A DNA stretch of 64,000 nt from Crocodylus rhombifer (lineage: Eukaryota > Chordata > Crocodylia > Crocodylidae), in the NCBI GenBank assembly GCA_038503035.1, contig JAVSML010018911.1, forward strand, positions 1-64,000, written 5' to 3'. A model generated the notes under the pieces. The model ran no database searches. It worked only from the letters and a program-made list of their open reading frames with translations, and had not been told where the DNA came from. Position numbers and translations under genes: made by a program. Below, in pieces: positions 21,963-32,989 of this stretch (position 1 is its first letter; each line of letters starts with the position of its first letter).

Positions 21963-23779
21963 ATGTTGGAACTATCTAATAACTTGATCATGTACTATTT
22001 ATTTCTAGCAGGATGGACCTGATCTTAGGGATGTACAATAAAGTAGAATGTTGTCTTAAGAACTTCTTCTGCCTAACTTGTATAAGAAGCTAAGAAGTGC
22101 AGAGAAAATGAGAAAGTAAACGGAAAGAGCAGTCTCTTCCAAATACTCTGAAAACTGGTTTCAGGTATGTCAAACTGGGCACCAAAAAGTAGCAGAAATT
22201 CCTGACTTCCCATTCTGTAGTACTCCATTTATACAATTTCATTGCCTTATAGGAATCTATGATTTGAAGCACTTGATACTAGAGTGATAAGAGATATAGA
22301 AAAGTCCACAGGGGAATTTTATCTGCAGAGTAGTGTTTGAATTGAATTCAGTAAATAAGGCAGGGGCCAGACGTTGCTACATTCATATTATAATAAAACA
22401 TTGAATAGCTGCTCATTGATTGATGTTCAGCCTTGAGCTCTTTCTATAATACTTGGATTTGAAGGTCATGCAGGTGATATTCAGAAAGTAAAGTTCCTTA
22501 GAGTTTGCTGTATGCTAAATATGTGAGGAGAGCTACTTGAACAACTCAAAGGGGAGGTTAACTGTTGATTAATACAAATTTTAATTTTTCTTTGTATATG
22601 AAGTTATTTTTAGCAAAAAAATTCTCGAAATCTAAATATATTTCTTCCATTGTTGAATCTCTTGTTGTTTTTTTAAAATTGGAGCCATATCTCTAAGTAA
22701 CACATCATCAGAATGACATCTTGGTAGTGTTTTAATGTCCTGACAGCTCATTAGAGCATTACTAATGTATGGATGTATCAGAGTAACACATCATCAGCAT
22801 GTTATTGCTTGGATGTTATACTGCTCAGAGCAATTGCATTGGTTTAAAGGAAGTACTAGGGAACCCTGGATCCTTTTATATTCTAAAATTTTCTTTATTT
22901 TTTGGGATATCAAGAACAAATAAGTAGCTTAAGTACAGGTTTGGATAAGTAGATTTAAATGTTGCATATAATAACAGAAATCCCTATTCAAAAAAAGGAT
23001 TTTCTCCAAAGTTCATCAGTACAAAAGTTGAAGCATACCAAAAAATAAAAGCTTGTAAATAGAGGTGATTTCAAATCTAAGACAAGTTGATCTAAAATGG
23101 TATCTGTATGGCTACACAATACTCCTACTTCTCACAGGTATGTATTAAGACAAAAGAAGAATACATTAAGAGTATGTATTTTCTTTTCTTTAGAGTGATT
23201 AGTGAATGTACATACTATTACTCTTTTCCAGTATTTGTCCAGAAAAAATACAAGCAGTACTCAAGGCAGTTGGTTATTCGTATAAAATTATCCAAAAATA
23301 TTTATGAAACTTAATGTCATCAATAACCGGTATAATATTGTATGATGAGTGAATGAGAGAAAAAAAATGAAAAGAATTAAGACAATGATATTCAAGAAAG
23401 CAAAAATCAATCCTGGATCCCTTTCAGAACCACATTCCAGAAATCTGTCTGCATCACATGGAAGTTTTGATGTCACTGAATATACCTTAATTGTTCTAGT
23501 TTTTAATGCGCAAGGTTCATGGATGATGAACCAGTGTGAATAACAAGAAAAGCCTAATCTTTCAGCGTCAGTATCCTTTTAAAATTGGGTTTCGTTTTGT
23601 GTCTGGTTATCTGCTAATTATACCATAGGCCCTATGAACTCTGCAGACTAAATTTTGGTCAAGAGTAGGCAAACACAACGTTATGAATTCAAAGGAGGTT
23701 TCTCTGCTGCTCTCAAGGCTGTATTTACTCTTGTGTTCCAGCACAGCCATTTTAACCCACTGTCTCTTAGACTAATTAG
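21963..23779. other. AT-rich DNA without recognised features
   Basis: Nothing coding. A 16-bp word AGTAACACATCATCAG occurs at about 22696 and again at 22782, a small direct repeat. Confidence 0.5.
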
Positions 23780-23782
23780 TAT

Positions 23783-25705
23783 GGGCATTTGTACACATCA
23801 TGGTGTTTGATCCTCATTAATTAACTGCGCTTTAAAAGTTTTAATCTGGGTTATTTTGGTGCATTGCACGTGTGTTTGCATGCCACAGGCTTTCAAATGA
23901 CTTAAGTCCCATCGGTAATTTTGTGCAGATTCCAGCAGGGGGAGCCAAATACCAATTTAGCTTGGATCACACCCCCCCACAAGCCAAGTAAAGTGAAATC
24001 CCTGACATTTGGTCAAGGGGGGGAGGCTGGGGCTGCTACAGGGCAGGAGGGGCAGGGGTTGCCTCAGAGGGCAGTGGGGAACTCCATGGCGAGGTGGGCA
24101 GCACAGGGGCCAGTGCCTGGGTTCACAGGGGCTGAGCACCCAGGAGATGCTGCCTGGGGGGAAGGAGGGGGAAGGGAGCTGTGGCCAGGCTGCCTAGTGT
24201 AGTGCAGCAACCCGATCCCTGTGCTGTCTGGATGGGTATTTTAAATGCAAGCCAAATGTCTGGGATTTCCTCCTCTGGTCCATTTTCAATATGGCCACTG
24301 CTAGGTAGAACTACAGTTCCCAGAATATGTAGCATGGTACGTGCTTGACTGGGGAGCTTTCCTTTGCTCTGCTGGCAGAACCAGGGGTGACCTCCTATCA
24401 GAATCATAAGGTAGGACTGGGGGTGTAGGAGGCTATGGGCTGGGTGTGAGGGGCACCAGCAGGGCTGGGGGAGGTAGGGGGCTGTGGATCAGGACTGGAT
24501 GTGTGTTTCTAGAAATCTCTCCAATGTAATAAAGTTGCATATTCATCTCTGGGTGGGATGGGAGGTGGGGTGGGGAGCGGAAGAAAATCTTTCAGATGAT
24601 AATTGCCCTCTTTGAAGTGCAAATGGTGCCCTCCCTGCTTTTTTGACTGGAGAATTATTTCTCCAAGACAGGGAGGGACTGTCTGGCCATCAAATCCAGT
24701 CTGTTCCTAAAATAAAAAATATCAGATGATACCTATCCCGGGTTTTTTTTTATAAATGTAATAGTCATACGCATTTGCCTTTCTGATGTGAAGGTTATGC
24801 TCTGTAATTAATGTCATTACATCATGTGGTGAAACTTCCTGGAATAGATTCAGACAGAGCTGGCAACCCTATGATTTGTGAAGGTCCTAGGACAAAAATA
24901 AGACCCAGGAATTGAACCTGTGACCCTGTCTAGAGCATAAAGCACAAGCTGTTACTGCTCAAGAGTAACTCTGGAGCATCCCTCTGCTCCCTTTTCCTGA
25001 CTGAATGCAGCGCCTAGCCCTGGCTTCATTTTCCTTTTCCTGGAAAGTTTTTACATTTCAAAGAGGGCAATTATCACCTTTCTCAGGCTGAGATGTAGCC
25101 CTTTTGTTCTCCTCTCAGCAGAGAGGCTGAGAGATTTTCTTCTCCCCCTCCCCTCCCCCCGAGGCAGGCATTTTCGCTCCTTCTCAACAAAGCACTCAAA
25201 GAAACAGACTGAGAAACGTGCAACTTTATTGCACTGAAGAGATTTCTAGGGACACACACACACAAATGTTAAGAAACTCTCCACTTGGCTTGATGGAGAA
25301 AGGACAGCAGATGAGACAGTGATCTGTGGGTCCCCATGGAAACTGTATGAAGCCCAGACAGCTGGGGGATGCTGGGAAATGTAGTTCTGTCATACAAGGG
25401 TAGGCTTGTGGCACTCCCTGCCCTGGGATGGGGCTGCTGCACTCCACTTTCCCATCCTTCCCCCTGGGCAGTGCCTGGTGGCAAAAGAAGGTTAATTACA
25501 ATTCTTTGAGATACTCAGTGTTTACACACCATGAATCCATAAATGCAGTGATGTAAGCAGCCATGACACAAATTAAAACATATCCAAGGAGCTTTAGTTT
25601 AACATGCTGAAAAGACTTTTAAAGCAGCGGGAAATCCTGCTCATGTGCACCCAAACGCTGTTGTGGTAGCATAAACAGGAAATCTTGTGGCATGTCTGAA
25701 TGCCC
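23783..25705. mobile_element. 1.9-kb foldback DNA element
   Basis: Sequence from about 24150-24640 is repeated inverted and colinear at 25056-25470. Matching words in order include GGGGGAAGGA, GTGCAGCA, AGAACTACA.TTCCCAG, CTAGAAATCTCT, AATAAAGTTGCA, GAAGAAAATCT and GATAATTGCCCTCTTTGAA. The outer edges GGGCATT..ACA (23783) and its inverted partner (25705) flank the block, with TAT on both sides (23780-23782, 25706-25708). The centre (about 24640-25055) holds other repeat scraps. The inverted structure is certain. The exact ends and superfamily are not. Confidence 0.75.
24900..24967 (-). repeat. tRNA-like SINE scrap
   Basis: On the minus strand, GGTTCAATTCC is a good Pol III B box, preceded about 45 bases upstream by a weak A-box-like GAGCAGTAACAGCTTG. 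No cloverleaf with paired acceptor ends can be drawn, so this is a decayed tRNA-derived repeat rather than a gene. It sits in the spacer of the foldback element. Confidence 0.45.
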
Positions 25706-25708
25706 TAT

Positions 25709-28047
25709 GGCATCAGTGCTTGGATGGGATTAAGAAAACAAAACCAAAAAACATTATATAGATAATGGCATTTTAACTTGGGGTGATGTTCTTTTTTTCT
25801 AGGGCTGGTACACTTTTTTGTGGAGGTTAGATCACATTAAAAATGGCCACCAGATCTAACTTGGTTCACCCAGGTAGAAACCTTACACTAGTTTAGATGG
25901 ATCTAAGTGCAAACTGTACAGAAGTTCAGGATCGTTAGGACAACTCAGACATTTTTAGACCATTCTAAGTTAACTTGACCTCTGAGGTATGCCTAACTTT
26001 GATTGGGTTGGGCATTTTTATATCAATCTAATGGTTCTGAATTTCTGTAGTTCCCAGCGTAGCCCCAGGGCTGGGAAACTCCAGCCACTAGCTCCAGCCC
26101 TTGCACTTTTTCCTACTCCCTTCGTGGCATAGGGCTATTTTTAACCCCCTGACTCCTCCCTGCATGGCCCCCCACCCCCAGACCTGCCATCACCCTAGCC
26201 CACCAAACCTCCCATACTGCAAGCTGGTCCTGGCACTGGTTTTCCTGGCATTTGCCAGTGTCAGAGCTGAGGTGGTAAGTTGGATGAGGGGACATTTTAG
26301 GGGTGAGTGGAGGGATTGGGGGGNNNNNNNNNNGCTTGCCCCCCATATTCTCTGATCCTTCCTGTGGAACCTGCCTGCATGTTCAATCTAACCTCCCCGA
26401 ATGTCTGCAGGCACCCTAAATCAATAATAAATTTGTGCCATAGTACTGTGCTGGAAGGCTGAAAGCATTGTTTTGGGATAAGATTTAGAATCATTAGCAA
26501 ACATGCAGAATTTTTTGTAAGGTACTGACAACTTTCATATTTTGAGTGACTCCAGCTTTGGTAATTAAGTTCTGTAATTGCCTGCTGCAATTAAAAACTA
26601 ATGTGTACAGTTAAATTGCTGCCATATTCTACTCCAAAGGTGGCTCCATTTATTGATGGGTGAAATTTTATCTCATCTGCCACATGTAGGAATTCTGAAT
26701 GCCAGTTCATGTTTGTAAAGTACACCAATTGTGTTGAACAAAAAGATCTTGGGCATGTATCCAATATTACTGGTTGTTTTCAATGATGCATTTTATTTAT
26801 AGTAGTCTTGAAGGGGTGGGGAATACCACTGATAAGTGATATGATGCCCAACTCGTCTCCTTTCCCTTCATCCTCTTAAGTACACCTCAAGCTATCGGAG
26901 TTGTCTTGTCACTGTCTATAGTTCTTACCAACATAATCCTTTTATTTTGAAATAACTACAGGTCACTCCTAGATAACAAAAACATAAATATGAAGTTATA
27001 AAAATAAAAACTGAGTAAAAAGCTAGTAAAATATACATAATGAAGTGTAGCTTGTGCTTTAATGTAGTTTGTGACTACAGCTGAATATTAACTTCAGAAT
27101 ACTGACAAGTTTTGGAAACTCAGTAAATACTGAGAAATACTCAGCTGCCTTTTCTCTGCATTACACAGCTTTTTTTTCTGTCGAATGGGTTCCTTACTCC
27201 CGTCTGAACTCCTCCTGCACTCTTTCAGATCCATTTTCTTCAAGTATAGCTATCTGCTTCATGGCTAGAACAAAATTATATTGGTGTGTTCATTTGTTAC
27301 AGTTGTAATAATATTGCCACTGGAGTCCACCTTGGTAATAAATCTGACCATTCCTTTCCCCTGCACAAAAATAATTAAAATAAAACTTGAATGTGCCAGT
27401 GTATCTGTATTACAAGCAGAATAGAATTGTGTGCTATAGTTCTCAGGATTTTAGCTGGGACACTGTTCTATACCTGGAGAGAAGGAGGCTTTCATAATTA
27501 GGTCCTATTTCATGATGTGCTTTAAAAACAATTCTCAAAACTTAGCTGAAAAAAGAATAAAGTTCCACTTTGTACTAAAAGGCCAACACTGGTGTGATTC
27601 TACTAAGACATAGCTAGGCTTTATCTTTGAAGTTCTGAATTATTCTAAGTTTATTTGGTGCCCATTGGGATAAATGAGTGCATGTGAGTCATACATATTG
27701 TGGGGACTTCTTATCATATCCCTCAGGACAGCTACCACATTTGTATTTTATGTCATTGCTGTTACAATCATGTGTGTGAATTTCAACTTTGCTAGCCTAA
27801 TGAAGGGGAAAGGATTACCCCTTTCTACGCTTATCATTTTTATGATTTTTCTTGTAATGTTCCTCTCACAGATCATCAGATCGTTTAGTCATTATTGCGT
27901 GTTACTTCAGCAAGGAGTAGTAAGTAGTCAGCACGTTGTCAGGGTGGGTCACTGAAGTATTTTAAAAGCTGTTCTTACAAAAACAGGGTTGGAGTGGTGT
28001 TGTAGGCATGATGATTCTAGGAAATATGTTATAAGCTAAGGTTTTCT
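25709..28047. other. AT-rich DNA with an assembly gap
   Basis: No gene identified. A C-rich patch (26090-26323) ends in a G run and a 10-N gap. The open frame at 27674-27955 is hydrophobic but has no homologue I know and lies in AT-rich DNA. Confidence 0.45.
26324..26333. other. assembly gap (10 N)
   Basis: Ten N after a G-rich run. Open frames crossing it are artefacts. Confidence 0.99.
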
Positions 28048-28120
28048 GGGTAATATCTTTTATTGGGCCAACTGTATGGGAGAAATGTTAGATAAGCTTC
28101 CAGGCATGGCATGCCCTTTA
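28048..28120. repeat. short dispersed repeat, copy 1
   Basis: TAATATCTTTTATTGGGCCAACTG, then AGATAAGCTTCCAGGC. The same layout (ATATTTTATTAGACCAAC, then TTGCAAGCTTTCGGGC) occurs at 60640-60725. I do not know the family name. Confidence 0.55.
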
Positions 28121-28410
28121 GGTCAATTTTTTTTTTAACTGTTGAAGTGTAAAGTGCCATACAGTGTAATTGGTTGAGCCTGAAATCTCATTTACTCATT
28201 ATTTTTTTTAAGGGGAAAAAAAGTCTCTTGCTTGTATGTTTCACACTAAACCAAGGCATTTGCCTGATTCAATTTAATTTGTATTATTTGTAATCTCTTG
28301 GATCTTGTATAAGTCTAATTTTGCAGGCCTCTTTTCCTAACAGTATCATAAGCTTTTTAAATATTAACCCAATCTTAAATGACTAATGCATGTTGAAATA
28401 CTAGCAGCGT

Positions 28411-29665
28411 TGTAACAGAACCAATGTTCCAGCAGCAGCCGTGACGGCCCCTGGTGGCCATACAGCTCATGTCCTGCTCTGGCTTTAGGGTACCTTTCCT
28501 TCTTTATTGCTTGCCATGCTTTTTATGTTCTCAGTTATGGAAGGGAGACTGCCAAGGGGTCCAAGAGAAAGCTCCACTTCATCCTTCTGCCAGTGGATTC
28601 CTCCCTATACCCCCACTACGTTGGCCCCCCCTAGCCTATATGTGGCCAGGCCACCTCTTGCCTTATGGGCTATTCATAGTTTTTGACCTCACCTACAGCC
28701 ATGCCAATGCTTCACAGATTTTTCTTGATATTGTTCTGTCTCTTGTAGAGGCCTCAGCCTTCTCAGCTTCAGCCTCCCTTTTCTCTGGCTTCAAGCCTTC
28801 AGCCTTGGATCTGGGTCTGCCCCACTAAGCTTCAGCCCCACTGGACACCAGTATCTCTTGGCCCCTGGCCCTTGTATATATTGCCTTGGGACCCTGGTCC
28901 CCTGCCTCTCTCTGGGCTCTGGTACTGCTTTTTCAGCTCTCAGGCTGCGGGCTCTAACCCTGGTTCTCACCCTGCTCAGGCACTGGGCCCCTGGCCCTGT
29001 ATCTGTGACTCCAAATTTGAGCCCCACCCCTGCCTACTAGACTCAAGGCTGTTGTGTGCCCTTCAAGCATAGCTGGGACATCTACCCTGCCAGTAGTCAC
29101 AAACCCAAACCACTGGGACAAACTCAAACTAAAAACATAAGTCCTCTGGCTATAACTAAAACTTTAGCATCCAGGCTGTATACCAAACTCCTACCCAGCT
29201 TTGGGCCCTAGCTTCTTGGTAAACCCCAGCCCCTTTACTTGCTGTCTTTAGGCATAGCAGAATCTCAATCAGTCTCCCAGTAGCAAGTGCTTTACTGCAC
29301 AAGTCTCCCACCTTCAGGCTCCAGGGCCAGGTCTGACCACCTGACTTTGGCCCTGGGTTTATATGCTTCCCAGGCCCTGCCCTCCGGTCAGGTGGTTTCC
29401 CCTAGCTACCTGCAGGTGTTTCCCAGTGAGGCTTGTTGTCTGGTATCCAAGGCAGCCTGCTGCTGTTGGCCTAACTGCTACAGTAGTGCCTGGTCTCCTA
29501 CACCAGGTTCTGTCTTATAGTACTATTACCGAACAGCTAGCACTGCAATAGGCACTCTGCCCCTGTAGGCTCTGCCTTATTATACTGCTACAGAGCAGCT
29601 CCCTCTGCAATAGCCACTCCTAGCTTATAAATCCCTGGGGACCTGTTCTCCAGCAACCCATAACA
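28411..29665 (-). mobile_element. LTR of a Gypsy-type element
   Basis: On the minus strand it runs from TGTTATGGGTTG (29665) to GGTTCTGTTACA (28411), TG...CA ends as in LTRs. A TATA-like CATATAAACCC lies near 29360, and a long purine-rich leader-like stretch follows. The terminal TGTTACA matches the LTR at 44062 and, as its complement, the start of the Gypsy remnant at 16710. At 1255 bp it is long. Flanks show no duplication, so it may be one LTR of a decayed element whose body lies toward 30-39 kb. Confidence 0.5.
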
Positions 29666-30842
29666 AACAGTCTTCCCCACCTGAGGTTCTTCTTGCTGCT
29701 ATTCCTTCCTTAAAATAACAGAAACCCTAGGCTTTCTGTTATTCTCCCCTCCTTTATATAAACCTACAGTTAGGGAGGGTTTGTCTGCTTTCAGTTTTCC
29801 TGAATTTCAGACCAAGACTCTAGGCATAGGCCATAAGCTCTCTGACCTGGCAGCTGCCACCTCTCTGGTTCTCTCCTGACCCTAGCTGTGGACTCATTTC
29901 TACTCATGGTTGGGCTCCCCTCAACCTTCAGATGCTTGCCTCTTTCTGTGACCCAGTGTTGTGATCTACTTATCTTCCATGCCATGCCCCATCCTCTGAC
30001 CCCAGCTGACTTCCTGCCCTTTGGGCAGGGGGCTGGACTTGATGATCTCCCGAGGTCCCTTCCAGCCCTAATGTCTATGAAATCTATGAAATATTGGGGC
30101 CCTGCTCTCTATTACACTGGATAACTCCTTGAACCTTTCTCCATTGTGGGCTTTCTTTCAAGTCCAACAGCTTTTCTCCAAGTTTCCCATGGTTTTGAGT
30201 ATTTAATGCTTCTTGAGCAGTCCCCATCCCAAAACTCTACTTTCCCCCAGCCAGTGAGTTTTTGTCTTTCAGTGGCTTTATACAGTTTTATGTAAGCACC
30301 ACCTCCCACATTTTCTGTGAACAGTCTCTTAACTGTCCACCAACCTATAATTCTCTGGGAGGGTGTTTATAAATATTTTTCTGCTTTTTCCCACCCTTTC
30401 ATTTGTGACACCCCTTTACCTTGAAAATTGGTGGGTACTTATCTTGGGTTTAATCAGTTTCATTTTGTTGAACCCCCAGTTCTTTCCTTGGGGTCCCTTT
30501 CTCCTGTACCAGTTCTGCAACTTTTACTCTGGGCTCTTTAGGATCTTTGTTGCTCTCCTCCTCTCTTGTTCCCATCACCAGTCCTTCATCTTTGCCCCAT
30601 TGCTTCTTGTAGCACTTGCATGTGAGGTTGGCTTCTCCTCTTACCTGGGGCTCCTAACAGTCCTACCCCATGAGTACAATGCTAGTGAGGAACTTTGGTC
30701 CAGGTAACTGTCTGCCCTTGCCCTGCACTTCCCATCATAAGGTCTTTACTTCTCAGCATATTCTCTGCCAGGGATATGGTTGTTGTCACTGCCTCATTTT
30801 TATGCGGCCTTTCAACTTGAGGCTATAAATGAGTTTGGCTCA
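29666..30842. other. unassigned interval holding a CR1 tail
   Basis: Mostly unrecognised, pyrimidine-rich on the plus strand. It may be degraded internal sequence of the LTR element on the minus strand. The CR1 tail at 29990-30092 is inserted in it. Confidence 0.35.
29990..30092 (+). mobile_element. CR1 3' end, about 100 bp
   Basis: Almost identical to the last 100 bases of the CR1 at 42.4-44.05 kb: TGACTTCCTGCCCTTTGGGC, GGGGCTGGACTTGATGATCT, and ending TCTATGAAATCTATGAAAT. An extreme 5' truncation of a recent copy. Confidence 0.9.
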
Positions 30843-32205
30843 TCATAGCCCTTTTGTCTCCCCTTGTTGCCATCTGGGGCACTCCTCTTGCATCCTTCCT
30901 GCTGTTGAAGGAAACCCTTTTCTCTCTCTGGCCTGGCTGACTCCGCATATGGAGGGAGTTTTGGTAAGCCTGGTCCTTGTTCTCCCCTGATGCTTTAGTC
31001 TGATATAGTCTCTGCTGAGATGTGATCTTTCCCCCCGACCCTGTTCCAGTTCAGTCTCTATTTGCTGTACCCGGCTCTTCACTGCCTCCATCTCTGCTTG
31101 GTACTGGCTAGCTGTGCCAGCTCCTTATTTAATCCTTCAATCTTTATCAGTTATCACATCCTGTTCTTTCACTTTTAGATTGAGGCATTTGATCTCTGGC
31201 TTTTCTCTCTTCTTCAGTTGATCAGTCTGTACCTTGCACTCTACAAGGTCCCAGTCCAAGTGTTCTGACAGTCCTCAGACCACTTTGGCCTGCTGAGCTT
31301 TTAATTCAGCTGCCTCTAGCTGTTCCTGGGTTTCTGCTAAGAGTTGTTTCAATCCTTCAACTTCTTTTGTGAGTCTCTGGCATTCTAAGGTGGCAGTCTC
31401 CAATTGATCTTTTATCTGTGCTTCCATCAGGGAGGAATATTCCCTTCCCTGGTCTGTTTTTTGCAGCTCTGCTCTTAACTCCTCTATATCCTCTTTCAGA
31501 TATTGTATTTGTGCTTGAGACCTTTGAAGCTCTTCCTCAGATGTGGATAACTTTGCTCCTGACACTTGTTCTTTGTTTTCCACCTTCATCTGCAGAGCTT
31601 GGAGCATTTCATTTGTCTCAACAAGGGTGGTCCTATATTGCTCATACTACACTTGCCAACTGTTCTAGTCAACTTTTTCTCCCTGGTGACTCACATATTA
31701 AGTCAAGTCTTTGCCCTCTACCGCTTCAACAGTTCCAGGGCCCCCTCCTTTAAACTTTCAAAGCCACTTTCTGTACATCCACTATGTGAAAATGGTGGCC
31801 TCTGGGAAAGCATTGAGCAGTGTTGATGTGAGAGCCTGAATTGCCTCAAGCTGTTAGTCTAACTCACCTGGCTTGCTTCCAGGAGAGTTTGCATATATTT
31901 AATTCATTTAGTGAGCTGAGCATTCTCCCCATTGACTTCCAGCAACTTCTCCCGACTCTCTAGTTCTTCCACTTTATGTTTTACCTCCGTTTCAGGGGAT
32001 AGCAGCTTGGCTTAGAGTTCAGTGAAACTCTTTTGCTGGGCTTTGTGCAGGTCTTGAACCATGGCTTGGTTCTCTCACTTCTGAGTTGCCCCCGGTGGTG
32101 ACACATGGCCCCCCTGTGTCTGCTGCACCCCCAGGCAGCCAGGCCCTGCACCTGGAGAAGGATGCCATGGAGACTAGGCAGAACAAGATGTCCCAACCAA
32201 TAGTG
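30843..32205 (-). pseudogene. coiled-coil protein remnant, origin unknown
   Basis: On the minus strand several frames encode long heptad-patterned helices. The clearest is 31607-31275 (110 codons), with LKEDIEELRAELQKT, LTKEVEGLKQLLAE and LEAAELKAQQAKVV, very rich in Glu, Gln, Lys and Leu. Upstream (about 32080-31890) are LHKAQQKSFTEL and VEELESREKLLEVNGENAQL; downstream (31091-30843) is VKSRVQQIETELEQGRGE. Stops and frameshifts separate them. I do not recognise the protein. It could be Gag of the neighbouring LTR element or a captured or processed host coiled-coil gene. No catalytic domain is visible. Confidence 0.6.
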
Positions 32206-32379
32206 GGTGAAAACTGGTCACGTCAGGACTGAAGCTTTGATGTGCTTCAGTTGCTCTGCCAATAACCCTGCACAACAGTTATGAAGCCCTCACACCATCG
32301 ACAGAAAATGCATCCGTGCTTTCTGCACTGAAGACAGAATGGGATCAGCCAACCCTAGCAAGGAAACAATGACGGGTGA

Positions 32380-32875
32380 ACATGGTGAGGGACTCCCTGT
32401 TGCAGGGCACAGAAGGAGCCATTTGTCATCCAGACCCCTTTGCTTGAGAGGTCTGCTGCCTTTCAGGAGCCATGATTAGAGATGTCACAAAGAGGATCCC
32501 TAACCTGGTCTGCCCTGCTCCTTGTCCACATGAGCACCAATGCTCATGCTCTCCCAGGGCTACACATAGCCCTGGGAGAATCATGTAAGTCTACAAGACC
32601 ATGAGGGCAAAGCTCAAGGAACTAGGAGCACAAGTGGTCTTCCAGTTCTCCTAATCAGAGGTTGTGGCCATCAGAGGGAGGAGTGCATCAAAGAGGCTAA
32701 CCAAAGGCTTAGGAAATGGTTTCACCATGTGGGCTTTGGATACCTCAACCATGGCACACAGTTTAATGATAGCAGTGTACATGCAAGGGACAGTATTCAT
32801 CTCAGAGGGAAGAAGCTCTTTGCTGTGAGAGTCACCGACCTGTTGAGGAAGGCTTTAAAATACATCTTTTCAGGG
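32380..32875 (+). pseudogene. CR1 ORF1, SGNH/esterase-like domain
   Basis: Degenerate coding with LKELGAQVVF near 32611-32640 and the final block DSIHLRGKKLFAVRVTDLL (32787-32845), where the Asp-x-x-His pair of the presumed catalytic triad is intact, unlike the copy at 11.4 kb. Frameshifts separate the blocks. The N-terminus is not clear. Confidence 0.7.
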
Positions 32876-32989
32876 GTGGGGGAGAATCTGTTAGCCATGA
32901 TGACACATGGGAAGGCATTCAAGGAATAGACATCCAGATAAGTACTGACACCTTGAGACACTGGCAGCATGACAGAAAACCTGAAGTGA

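Noticed and set aside
24900..24967. tRNA gene on the minus strand
   Set aside because: Only a B box and a weak A box are present. The stems do not pair, so I list it as a SINE scrap.
27674..27955. 93-codon hydrophobic frame resembling a membrane protein
   Set aside because: T-rich DNA readily gives Leu/Ile/Phe/Val codons. No family signature and no neighbouring coding sequence.
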